Assembly (NCBI GenBank): GCA_023249935.1
Contig: JAHFBQ010000044.1
Span: forward strand, 1 to 12,513
DNA length: 12,513 nt
DNA from: a bacterium
GTDB lineage: Bacteria; Babelota; Babeliae; Babelales; RVW-14
Reading direction: 5' to 3'
Every line of letters begins with the position of its first letter. Within the stretch, counting starts at the first letter, position 1. Under the pieces are notes generated by a model, which searched no databases, was not told the DNA's origin, and worked only from the letters and a program-made list of their open reading frames with translations. Below, one piece after another: positions 6,906 to 12,513 of the stretch. The translations under genes and the position numbers were made by a program.

Positions 6906-7811
6906 CTATTCCGTAGTCATGTCCACTGTTAATTCATCTAAGAGCGTTTGTTGCATTTTGTTGCCACCTAATAACGCTGTTGTAAGCGGCTGCTCATCAT
7001 CAGCTTTAGTTGCAAGAGCAAGGGCATAACCCTGGCGAAGAGAAAAGGTACTATTTGTAGACTGATGGCAAGGAAGAACATGCTCAATAAAATCATTGAG
7101 AAATGTTTCCTGTTGTTCAACGGGTACTATTTTAAACCAGGACAATGTTGTGAACCACGTCTTAAAAGAATCCATTGAGGGAAACATGTAGCGAAGGTCT
7201 CTAACATCAACAGAAGAAGTAGCGAATCCTGTATTCATATTTATCCTGGCAAGGTCTCTACTGGTAATCTGATGATCGATATCGAATGGTCTGTTTTTTG
7301 TTAAAAAGATATCAAGCCAAGTTTTCTTCTGTCCAATAGTAGCGGCAAGTTCTGCTTGCCATGAATGGTCTCCCAGTACGGGAAAAAACAAGAGTGTTTT
7401 TCCGCCCGGCTTAAGTGCTTTATAAATATTTGAAAGCATTTTGTGTAAATCTGACACCTTATGCAATGCACACAAAGAAATAACAACGTCAAATTTATTT
7501 TCATAGGTAATATTTTCATCATTGGCATCTACAACACTTCCATGAGGTACTTTTGCTGTAATGAGTGCTGTCATTGAGTTATTTCCTAAATTAAGGTTGA
7601 GAACATGCTCTGTTCCCTTGAATGTAAAGGAGTTAAGAACTGTTTTGCTAAGGTCATATTGAAAAGAAGAATTGGGGTTATATGCTACGCCTTTCCATAT
7701 ATCGGCATGTTCAACGAAACACCTGCGACATTCAGCGATCAGCTGAGAGGTGAAGAATGTTAGGCATCCTAGTGATAAGAGCAGTTTTATTTTGAGTAGG
7801 GTTATTTTCAT
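6906..7811 (-). CDS. Exported, degenerate methyltransferase-like protein (probable pseudoenzyme)
   Basis: A 301-residue protein with a signal peptide (MKITLLKIKLLLSLGCLTFFTSQLIAE, cleavage near 27). It keeps the methyltransferase framework: FDVVISLCALHKVSDLHKML (107-126), IYKALKPGGKTLLFFP (129-144) and a C-terminal FPSMDSFKTWF block shared with the neighbouring gene. The SAM loop, however, reads HVLNLNLGNNSMTALI (69-84) where a functional enzyme has VLDxGCGTG, so the acid and two glycines are gone. GSVV (91-94) runs directly into DANDENITYENKFD, omitting about 25 residues that normally hold the ribose-binding acid and the next helix. Binding of SAM is therefore unlikely, although the frame is intact. 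It is the first gene of the operon, about 30 bases after a candidate start site, with a weak ribosome site. Confidence 0.8.
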   Translation of the reverse strand: MKITLLKIKLLLSLGCLTFFTSQLIAECRRCFVEHADIWKGVAYNPNSSFQYDLSKTVLNSFTFKGTEHVLNLNLGNNSMTALITAKVPHGSVVDANDENITYENKFDVVISLCALHKVSDLHKMLSNIYKALKPGGKTLLFFPVLGDHSWQAELAATIGQKKTWLDIFLTKNRPFDIDHQITSRDLARINMNTGFATSSVDVRDLRYMFPSMDSFKTWFTTLSWFKIVPVEQQETFLNDFIEHVLPCHQSTNSTFSLRQGYALALATKADDEQPLTTALLGGNKMQQTLLDELTVDMTTE

Positions 7812-7836
7812 GGTAGGTTCTTTCTTTATTGAACGA

Positions 7837-7868
7837 TTGATCTACCGATTATAGAAAAATTTTATAAT
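7837..7868 (+). promoter_or_regulatory. Possible kynU promoter overlapping the divergent promoter
   Basis: An exact TATAAT (7863-7868) is preceded by TTGATC (7837-7842) with a long 20-base spacer. The spacer makes the -35 doubtful, but the -10 is well placed, giving a leader of about 50 bases before the ATG at 7927. It overlaps the opposite-strand promoter at 7848-7877, so the two directions could compete for polymerase. Confidence 0.3.
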
Positions 7869-7877
7869 TTAAAACAA
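7848..7877 (-). promoter_or_regulatory. Candidate promoter of the 7811-4120 operon
   Basis: On the minus strand TTGTTT (7877-7872), an 18-base AT-rich spacer and a perfect TATAAT (7853-7848) place a start near 7841, about 30 bases before the first ATG. The -10 is exact, while the -35 matches 3 of 6. It lies in the 115-base gap between divergent genes, where a promoter is required. Confidence 0.5.
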
Positions 7878-7926
7878 AAAATGCTTTGCATGAGCAAGGC
7901 TTTACCTTCATCTGGAGAAAGTTTTT

Positions 7927-9291
7927 ATGCGTAATATTTTTTTTGTCATTCCGCTCCTAATATTCAACATTTCCGCAAGTGATAATAATCGAGGGATTAT
8001 CTATCAAGATAATGAGATTTTTGCACAGCAATGCGATGAGAACGACTCACTTGCCTATCTTAGGGATCAGTTTCTTATTCCAACAAACGAATCAGGAGTT
8101 CCCTTAATCTATTTGTGTGGTCACTCGCTTGGTCTTCAACCAAAAACAACAAAAAAGTTGATGAATGATCAACTTGATGTTTGGGCCGCGTCTGGAGTTG
8201 AGGGGCATTTTCAAGATAACACCTACCCATGGTATCCCTTTCATACATTTGTACGAAATCAGCTTGCTGGGATTGTGGGAGCTCTTTCTCACGAAGTTGT
8301 TGCTATGAATTCGCTCACCGTTAATTTGCACTTAATGATGGTTTCTTTCTACAATCCAACGCCAACTCGTTACAAAGTACTTATGGAGGCTCCTGTTTTC
8401 TCATCTGATACTTATGCCATAAAAAGTCAAATAGCCATCCATGGATATGATTCAAATGAAGCACTCGTCATAGCGAATAATAGACCTGGAGAAGATTGTT
8501 TGCGTATGGAAGATATTGATGCTTTGCTTGATGAAAGAGGTAACGAAATAGCCCTCGTGCTTTTGAGTGGCGTCAACTATTTTACCGGTCAATTTATTGA
8601 TATGCAGCGTGTTGCTAACAAAGCGCATGAAAAAGGGTGTATCGTGGGCTTTGATCTTGCGCATGCAATAGGCAACGTGCCGTTGCTCTTGCATGATTGG
8701 AAAATCGATTTTGCTGTGTGGTGCAGCTATAAATATCTCAATTCAGGGCCAGGTGCAATTGGTGGTGTTTTTGTTCATGAAAAACATGGTCGCAATCACA
8801 CATTACAGCGATTTGCAGGGTGGTGGGGCAACGATCCTGCTACGCGATTTGCTTTGCATTTGCAACCTGAGTTTGTACCAGTACCTTCAGCGGATGCTTG
8901 GCAAATTAGCAATCCATCTATTTTCTCCTGTGTCCCGTTGCTGGCATCAGTTCAAATTTTTGATAGTGTTGGTATGAAGGCATTGCGAGAAAAATCGTTA
9001 CGTTTAACGGGGTACCTAGAATATCTGCTTGATGCTATTAAATCAGATCGCATTAGTATTATTACACCACGTGATTGGCAAGCACGAGGATGTCAGATCT
9101 CAATTCGAGTGAATGACCGACCGGAAGAGTTGATGGCCTTATTGCGTGAGGCAGGAATTGTCTGTGATTTTAGAAAGCCGAATGTGTTGAGAATAACTCC
9201 TGTGCCGCTTTATAATACTTTTCATGATGTTTGGCAGTTTGCACAGGTGTTAAAAATGCATCTTTCTTCAAGGGTAGTTCTGTTGGATTAA
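7927..9291 (+). CDS. kynU: Kynureninase with an N-terminal signal peptide
   Basis: A 454-residue PLP enzyme of aminotransferase fold type I that splits L-kynurenine to anthranilate and alanine (and 3-hydroxykynurenine to 3-hydroxyanthranilate). Diagnostic segments are IYLCGHSLGLQPK (61-73), WYPFHTFVR (102-110), VVAMNSLTVNLHLMM (124-138), SGVNYFTGQ (214-222), GFDLAHAIGN (241-250) with PLP-contacting Asp243 and His246, WCSYKYLNSGPG (265-276) with the Schiff-base Lys269, FAGWWGND, and WQISNPSIF. The catalytic core is complete. The first 17 residues (MRNIFFVIPLLIFNISA) look like a Sec signal, which is abnormal for this cytosolic family. GGAGAAAG lies 5-9 bases before the ATG, supporting this start. 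No other kynurenine or trp genes are in the window. Its stop shares bases with the convergent uridine kinase stop. Confidence 0.93.
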   Translation: MRNIFFVIPLLIFNISASDNNRGIIYQDNEIFAQQCDENDSLAYLRDQFLIPTNESGVPLIYLCGHSLGLQPKTTKKLMNDQLDVWAASGVEGHFQDNTYPWYPFHTFVRNQLAGIVGALSHEVVAMNSLTVNLHLMMVSFYNPTPTRYKVLMEAPVFSSDTYAIKSQIAIHGYDSNEALVIANNRPGEDCLRMEDIDALLDERGNEIALVLLSGVNYFTGQFIDMQRVANKAHEKGCIVGFDLAHAIGNVPLLLHDWKIDFAVWCSYKYLNSGPGAIGGVFVHEKHGRNHTLQRFAGWWGNDPATRFALHLQPEFVPVPSADAWQISNPSIFSCVPLLASVQIFDSVGMKALREKSLRLTGYLEYLLDAIKSDRISIITPRDWQARGCQISIRVNDRPEELMALLREAGIVCDFRKPNVLRITPVPLYNTFHDVWQFAQVLKMHLSSRVVLLD

Positions 9292-9986
9292 GATTTATTT
9301 GGTGCAATATTCATATTTATATTTAGTTGAGCAACGAAAGCCTTAATTACCTCAACTCCTTTGTCGTGCGAGACTTTGTTAGGGATTATGATATCGGCAT
9401 ACTGCTTGGTTGGTTCTATAAACTGATCATGCATTGGTTTGATATGCTCTTCATAGCGGTGGACACTTTCTTCACGAGATTCGCTGCGTTCCTGTAGATT
9501 ACGAGCAATAATGCGTTCTTGGCGTTCTTTTTCGTCCAAAACATCTACAAATATTTTTAAATCAAAACAGTTTCGTACATCTTTATCATAAAAAAGCTGA
9601 AAACCTTCAACAATAATGATATCAGCCGGATGTATCATAGTGCCGGGAGGGCGCGTTGGATTGCAGTAAGAAAAGTCTGGACATTGAATGCTCTGTCCAT
9701 TAAGTAAGCACATTATCTCTTTAAGTAAGCGTTCATGATCTAAAGCCTGAGGGTGATCAAAATTGTATTTGGCTTTTTCTTCAGCAGATAAGGCTGATAT
9801 GTCTTTATAATAATCATCTTGACAGACAAGTGTGCTGTTGACGAAAAGGGCATGAATTTTTTTTGCTATGGTTGATTTGCCAGATCCAGAGCCACCGGCA
9901 ATACCAATGACAAAGGGTTTGCAGATGAGATGCGATAGCGATACTACATAAACAATCAGAACAACGAGTAAGCTTTTTTTCAACAT
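9288..9986 (-). CDS. udk: Uridine kinase with a hydrophobic N-terminal extension
   Basis: A 232-residue P-loop kinase that phosphorylates uridine and cytidine in pyrimidine salvage. The sequence shows VIGIAGGSGSGKST (26-39, Walker A), CQDDYYKD (55-62), NFDHPQALDHERLL (75-88), PTRPPGTMIHPADIIIVEGF (110-129) with Glu127, FVDVLDEKERQERIIARNLQ (146-165), and EEHIKPMHDQFIEPTKQYAD. All core motifs are intact and the length past the P-loop is normal. Usual Udk proteins begin only a few residues before the P-loop strand; here 22 extra residues (MLKKSLLVVLIVYVVSLSHL then IC) form a signal-like helix. No alternative Met lies between it and the P-loop, so the extension appears to be translated. The ribosome site is weak. 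Convergent with kynU, sharing TTAA (9288-9291) as both stops, with no terminator between. Confidence 0.92.
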   Translation of the reverse strand: MLKKSLLVVLIVYVVSLSHLICKPFVIGIAGGSGSGKSTIAKKIHALFVNSTLVCQDDYYKDISALSAEEKAKYNFDHPQALDHERLLKEIMCLLNGQSIQCPDFSYCNPTRPPGTMIHPADIIIVEGFQLFYDKDVRNCFDLKIFVDVLDEKERQERIIARNLQERSESREESVHRYEEHIKPMHDQFIEPTKQYADIIIPNKVSHDKGVEVIKAFVAQLNINMNIAPNKS

Positions 9987-10274
9987 GGAGATTATTTATT
10001 TCTTGAATCTTAGTTTTTGTTTATATCGAACTAATCATGTAAATGCTCTGTTGTTATGCCAGCCGCTGCGGATTCTAGCATGAATATTGGTTGGATGTAA
10101 AATTATTTAAGCGATTTTTCCTATGGAATCTATCTTATGAGATGTTGATAGGGAAAAAGATTAACTTCTTAGGGACAGTTGCTTGAGTTATTGTTGGATC
10201 ATGAGAAGCTATTGTACCTGTTCTGGTACTGTAATTTGGTCATGTTGTTCAATCTCAAGTTTTTAGGATTATCT
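9987..10274. other. Divergent intergenic region with structured leader of the downstream methyltransferase
   Basis: The 288-base gap holds two structured parts. First, TTTTTCCTAT (10115-10124) pairs with ATAGGGAAAAA (10148-10158) with one bulged G, enclosing a smaller stem ATCT-TATG-AGAT (10132-10143). Second, CTTGAG-TT-ATTG (from 10182) pairs with CAAT-CTCAAG (ending 10259), with GTACC-TGTTCT-GGTAC nested near the middle. The second element ends 15 bases before the preferred ATG at 10275. Part of it can also be read as an upstream extension from TTG 10179 or ATG 10242, giving a hydrophobic N-terminus. I see no clear sigma70 boxes for either direction. Confidence 0.4.
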
Positions 10275-11054
10275 ATGGCTCAGGTTCGTCACGGTAAGAT
10301 ACCGAATTGGTATAACAAAGATAGTGAATTTGAAGAAGCATTTCACGAAGATAGTCCCAATGCAAAGATTACGAACGAGGCTGTAGAAAAGATACTGAAA
10401 AAGTACAAGGTCAAAACGGTTCTTGATCTTACGTGTGGTACAGGATCGCAGGTTTTCTGGCTTACCAATCGCGGCTATCAAGTTATTGGATCTGATATTA
10501 GCCCCGGTATGCTTAAGATTGCGCAGAGAAAAGCTAAGGCAGAAAAAATAAAAACACCCTTTTTACTGGGTGATATGCGTACCATAAAAGTTGGTAAGTT
10601 TGATGCCGCTATAACCATATTCAATGCGATAGGTCATCTGACTAAAGCTGGTTTTGCAAAAGCAATGCGTAACATTTATGCGAACTTGAATGATGGTGGC
10701 ATCTACGTTTTTGACATATTCAATCTGAATTGTATAACGAATGATGATTACATAACAAAGTTAACACTGGATCGGGTAACAACTACGGGAGATACCAAGG
10801 TCCGCGAAATTCAATATAGCATCATAGATCACCGCGGCATTCTTGTTTCATACACGACGTTCTATGAGCAAAGAGGCTCTGAGAAGCCAAAAGCGTCTAA
10901 AAACGTTATAACCTTGCAGCTTTATACTGTGGAAGAACTTAGCGAAATGCTTGAGCGAAACGGGTTTAAGGTACTTGGGTATTCTGGTATTGATGGTTCG
11001 AGATTTTCAGAAACAGCGACAGAGCGAGTTTTAATGGTTGCTCGAAAGCTGTAA
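10275..11054 (+). CDS. Class I SAM-dependent methyltransferase (TylM1/DesVI-like)
   Basis: From the ATG at 10275 the product is 259 residues. The family layout is complete: WYNKDSEFEEAFHEDSPN, then KTVLDLTCGTGSQVFWL (motif I), YQVIGSDISPGMLKIAQRKA, FLLGDMRTIKVGKFDAAITIFNAIGHL, YANLNDGGIYVFDIFN, and a C-terminal YTVEELSEMLERNGFKVLGYSG. The SPN...GHL pattern resembles sugar N-methyltransferases of the DesVI/TylM1 type and many unassigned homologues; the substrate is unknown. I chose this start because AGGA lies 6 bases upstream and the family begins near here. An in-phase TTG at 10179 and ATG at 10242 would add 32 or 11 residues, including hydrophobic NLVMLFNLKFLGL, but lack ribosome sites. It is not clearly related in operon terms to the next gene, 48 bases downstream, which has its own possible promoter. 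Confidence 0.86.
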   Translation: MAQVRHGKIPNWYNKDSEFEEAFHEDSPNAKITNEAVEKILKKYKVKTVLDLTCGTGSQVFWLTNRGYQVIGSDISPGMLKIAQRKAKAEKIKTPFLLGDMRTIKVGKFDAAITIFNAIGHLTKAGFAKAMRNIYANLNDGGIYVFDIFNLNCITNDDYITKLTLDRVTTTGDTKVREIQYSIIDHRGILVSYTTFYEQRGSEKPKASKNVITLQLYTVEELSEMLERNGFKVLGYSGIDGSRFSETATERVLMVARKL

Positions 11055-11055
11055 G

Positions 11056-11083
11056 TTGAAACTTATAAAATATTTTGTATATA
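11056..11083 (+). promoter_or_regulatory. Candidate promoter of the CtlX-like remnant
   Basis: TTGAAA (11056-11061, 5 of 6), a 16-base spacer and TATATA (11078-11083, 4 of 6) lie just after the methyltransferase stop. The predicted start near 11090 leaves a very short leader before GGAG (11093-11096). The sequence is AT-rich, so chance matches are likely. Confidence 0.3.
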
Positions 11084-11102
11084 TGTTTTTGCGGAGATGT
11101 TT

Positions 11103-11515
11103 ATGAAGAAATTTTTCAAAATCTGTGGACTCTCAATCTTAGTGTGCAGTTATTTGGGCGCAGAAAAAAATCAGATTACAGATTCTGTTTTTATGGTATC
11201 CCCGGATACCTTTGGTTTTAATTTTGAAACCGCTACAACAAATTCTTTCCAGAAGAAATATGAAAACAATGATAATGTGGGCGAGTTATCATTGGCAGAA
11301 TTTAATAGCGTGGTAGAAAAGATGCAAGCTTGTGGAATAAGAGTTATCAAAGCCCAAAGTCGTGAAGATATTATTACTCCAGATGCAGTATTTCCCAAGA
11401 ACAAAAGGACATTATTAAAGAATCATCGACCATTTTGTCGGTTGGTATAAAAACTATAGAAGAGATTGGTGGCGGAAGTGCTAGGTGCATGATCGCTGAG
11501 GTTTTTTACAAGTAA
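11103..11515 (+). pseudogene. CtlX-like amidinotransferase-fold hydrolase with a large internal deletion
   Basis: The 5' part encodes a signal-like MKKFFKICGLSILVCSYLGAE and then the family N-terminus VFMVSPDTFGFNFETATTNSFQ and a later GIRVIKAQSREDIITPDAVFP, where an intact protein continues with NNW. Instead the frame goes off at about 11394-11400 and stops at 11450. The true C-terminus resumes in the +2 phase from about 11396: QEQKDIIKESSTILSVGIKT, then IEEIGGGSARCMIAEVFYK and TAA at 11513-11515. It includes the catalytic cysteine (codon 11486-11488). Homologues are roughly 300 residues long, so about 170-180 central residues, including the guanidine-binding and His parts, are missing. Intact relatives act on arginine or citrulline-type compounds. 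ATG 11103 is preferred over 11097 because GGAG (11093-11096) is 6 bases before it. Confidence 0.85.
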
Positions 11516-11531
11516 ATGTGTTAAAGCTTTC

Positions 11532-12356
11532 TTAAGCAATCTTAATAGATCTATTAGGATCATAAGATTGCATAATTTCAGTAATTTTATTATTTGTCTT
11601 GCTCAACATAAAATCAGCACAGGGTTTTATAAGCTCCTGTATATCATCCCAATGTTCTTTTTCTTTGCCAGTGCAAATTGCCCTCGCTCGTTCCATAACT
11701 GGGCGATATGTTGCAGATAGGTGATTAATAACCCAGTCTGCGGCAGCTGGTTTAGAACGAATTGCGTTAGTTGCGACAGTGCTCCAGATGCGAGCAAGCG
11801 TCAATAAAACATTGCGAATATCACTATCAAGGTCAGATATTAAATCGGGTAATGCATCTGTTGTAGCAGCCATAAAATCTTTATAAGGGACCGTGCAAAG
11901 AAGTTGGTCTGGATTAGTACCCATTAACGTGGTGCTGGCTAATAAAACTTGAGTGACGAGTAATGCAAGGTCAGGCATTTTCTTATCTGGCCATGGTTCT
12001 ATATTTCCCTGCTCAAATTGATTCCGTAACCACTCACCATATTGAAAATCAAATCTAGGCGGATAATGCCAAGGGTTAATTTGGGATTTCTCAACTATTG
12101 TCATTTCAATAGGCCGTGTTGTGCTTTTCATATAAATGCCGGAAATGTTAAGCAACGCTGTGACAAACTTAGCTTTTTCTTCACGTGTTGCAGCTCTATT
12201 GGAAACAACGAATAAATCAATGTCACTATATTTCTGAAGCCCGCCGATTATTGATGATCCGTATAAATATACTCCAAGCAGATCTCGTCCTAAAATCTTC
12301 TTAACTAAATTGAGACATTTATGAATTTGCGTCGTTGCGGTTGAAGATGTTTCCAT
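11532..12356 (-). CDS. AadA-type aminoglycoside nucleotidyltransferase, ANT(3'')-like
   Basis: A 274-residue protein matching the AadA family over its whole length. It has LLGVYLYGSSIIGGLQKYSD (26-45) with Gly33-Ser34 and metal-binding Asp45 and Asp47, RPIEMTIVEK (81-90) with catalytic-base Glu84, INPWHYPPRFDFQYGEWLR (93-111), MPDLALLVTQVL, VPYKDF, and IRNVLLTLARIWSTVATNAI then SKPAAADWVINHL. Trp109 and Asp179 align with the Trp112 and Asp182 that I recall marking dual streptomycin/spectinomycin enzymes, versus ANT(9) forms lacking them. That makes adenylylation of these drugs a reasonable prediction, not a proof. AAGGA lies about 7 bases before the ATG. It starts 51 bases after tRNA-Asn on the same strand. 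No integron attC site, IS or transposase is visible, so it looks chromosomal and resident. Confidence 0.87.
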   Translation of the reverse strand: METSSTATTQIHKCLNLVKKILGRDLLGVYLYGSSIIGGLQKYSDIDLFVVSNRAATREEKAKFVTALLNISGIYMKSTTRPIEMTIVEKSQINPWHYPPRFDFQYGEWLRNQFEQGNIEPWPDKKMPDLALLVTQVLLASTTLMGTNPDQLLCTVPYKDFMAATTDALPDLISDLDSDIRNVLLTLARIWSTVATNAIRSKPAAADWVINHLSATYRPVMERARAICTGKEKEHWDDIQELIKPCADFMLSKTNNKITEIMQSYDPNRSIKIA

Positions 12357-12372
12357 GCCGATTTCCTTAATA

Positions 12373-12406
12373 CCATCGCGTCGTAGCTTCGTAGAAGCGA
12401 AGATGG
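12373..12406. repeat. Small palindromic element between aadA-like gene and tRNA-Asn
   Basis: An inner hairpin GCTTC-GTA-GAAGC (12386-12398) is enclosed by CCATC (12373-12377) and GATGG (12402-12406), forming a two-part stem. It sits directly after the tRNA 3' end and before the AadA-type gene on the minus strand. No T-run follows, so it is not a classical terminator. It may be a dispersed palindromic repeat or a tRNA-processing/readthrough element. Confidence 0.4.
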
Positions 12407-12407
12407 A

Positions 12408-12483
12408 TGGCTCCCTGAGCAGGACTCGAACCTGCGACCCAATGATTAACAGTCATTTGCTCTACCAACTGAGCTATCAGGGA
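12408..12483 (-). tRNA. tRNA-Asn (anticodon GTT), CCA encoded
   Basis: The minus strand folds as a complete 76-base cloverleaf: acceptor TCCCTGA/TCAGGGA, D-stem GCTC/GAGC with loop AGTTGGTA, anticodon stem AATGA/TCATT with loop CTGTTAA, variable GGGTC, T-stem GCAGG/CCTGC with loop TTCGAGT, discriminator G and encoded CCA (12410-12408). The anticodon GTT lies at 12450-12448. The G discriminator and the CTGTTAA loop are standard for bacterial tRNA-Asn. It is preceded by another tRNA 15 bases upstream. Confidence 0.97.
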
Positions 12484-12498
12484 GTGTATTTCAGATTA

Positions 12499-12513
12499 TG
12501 GTGGGCGAGACAG
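12499..12513 (-). tRNA. 3' end of a second tRNA, running off the right edge
   Basis: Read on the minus strand, the last 15 bases are CTGT then CTCGCCC, A and CCA. This fits the end of a T-stem, the 3' acceptor strand, a discriminator A and an encoded CCA, ending 15 bases before tRNA-Asn begins. The amino acid cannot be told because the anticodon is outside the window. The call relies on position in tandem with tRNA-Asn and on the CCA end. Confidence 0.6.

Noticed and set aside
4120..7811. A defence or toxin-antitoxin operon built from the deoxyribosyltransferase, HAD and methyltransferase genes
   Set aside because: Domain types are individually common in salvage and metabolism, no nuclease, sensor or effector partner is present, and the editing deacylase and broken HAD gene argue for an ordinary mixed operon.
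8104..8977. Frames on both strands inside kynU
   Set aside because: Shadow frames within a well-supported kynureninase; low-complexity, unrecognised translations.
11532..12513. Integron cassette or genomic island at tRNA-Asn carrying the AadA-type gene
   Set aside because: No integrase, attC-like site, direct repeat of the tRNA 3' end or transposase is visible in the window; base composition appears like that of its neighbours.

Overview
The window looks like a piece of a small-genome, host-associated Gram-negative-type bacterium with moderate to low GC. The closest fit I can suggest is the Dependentiae (TM6)/Babeliae group. The evidence is gene style, not a marker gene: about half of the genes encode ordinary intracellular enzyme families that begin with a Sec-type signal sequence, there is a short exported leucine-rich-repeat protein, and several genes are decaying (one premature stop, one internal deletion, one methyltransferase that has lost its cofactor loop). 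The taxonomic call is inference and should be treated as tentative.

Layout, left to right. Minus strand 1-833: an exported GNAT-type acetyltransferase that runs off the left edge. Minus 934-1935: an orphan TrpX/PF04392-type substrate-binding protein. Then comes a gene-poor stretch of about 360 bases rich in short inverted repeats. Plus 2298-3939: an exported LRR protein followed closely by a peptidase-E-like (S51) hydrolase. A perfect 12-bp hairpin (3963-3992) lies in the convergent gap. Minus 4046-7811 is a compact operon with 4-base overlaps and a candidate promoter at 7848-7877. In transcription order it encodes a degenerate exported methyltransferase homologue, an intact SAM methyltransferase, a HAD phosphatase broken by one in-frame TAA, a ProX-type prolyl-tRNA editing deacylase, a nucleoside 2-deoxyribosyltransferase, and a possible 24-residue coupled peptide. 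Plus 7927-9291: kynureninase with a signal peptide. Minus 9288-9986: uridine kinase with a hydrophobic N-terminal extension, convergent with kynU and sharing its stop bases. Plus 10275-11054: a second type of SAM methyltransferase behind a structured leader. Plus 11103-11515: a deletion remnant of a CtlX-like amidinotransferase-fold hydrolase. Minus 11532-12356: an AadA-type aminoglycoside nucleotidyltransferase. Minus 12408-12483: tRNA-Asn(GTT) with encoded CCA, and the 3' end of another tRNA at the right edge.

How the genes work together: no single pathway is complete here. Salvage and host-metabolite themes recur (uridine kinase, deoxyribosyltransferase, kynureninase, a TrpX-like binding protein, a peptidase, an arginine/citrulline-type hydrolase remnant), which fits a bacterium living on host nutrients. 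The most distinctive feature is the repeated addition of export signals to enzymes that are normally cytosolic. I found no CRISPR array, insertion sequence, phage module or recognisable defence system.
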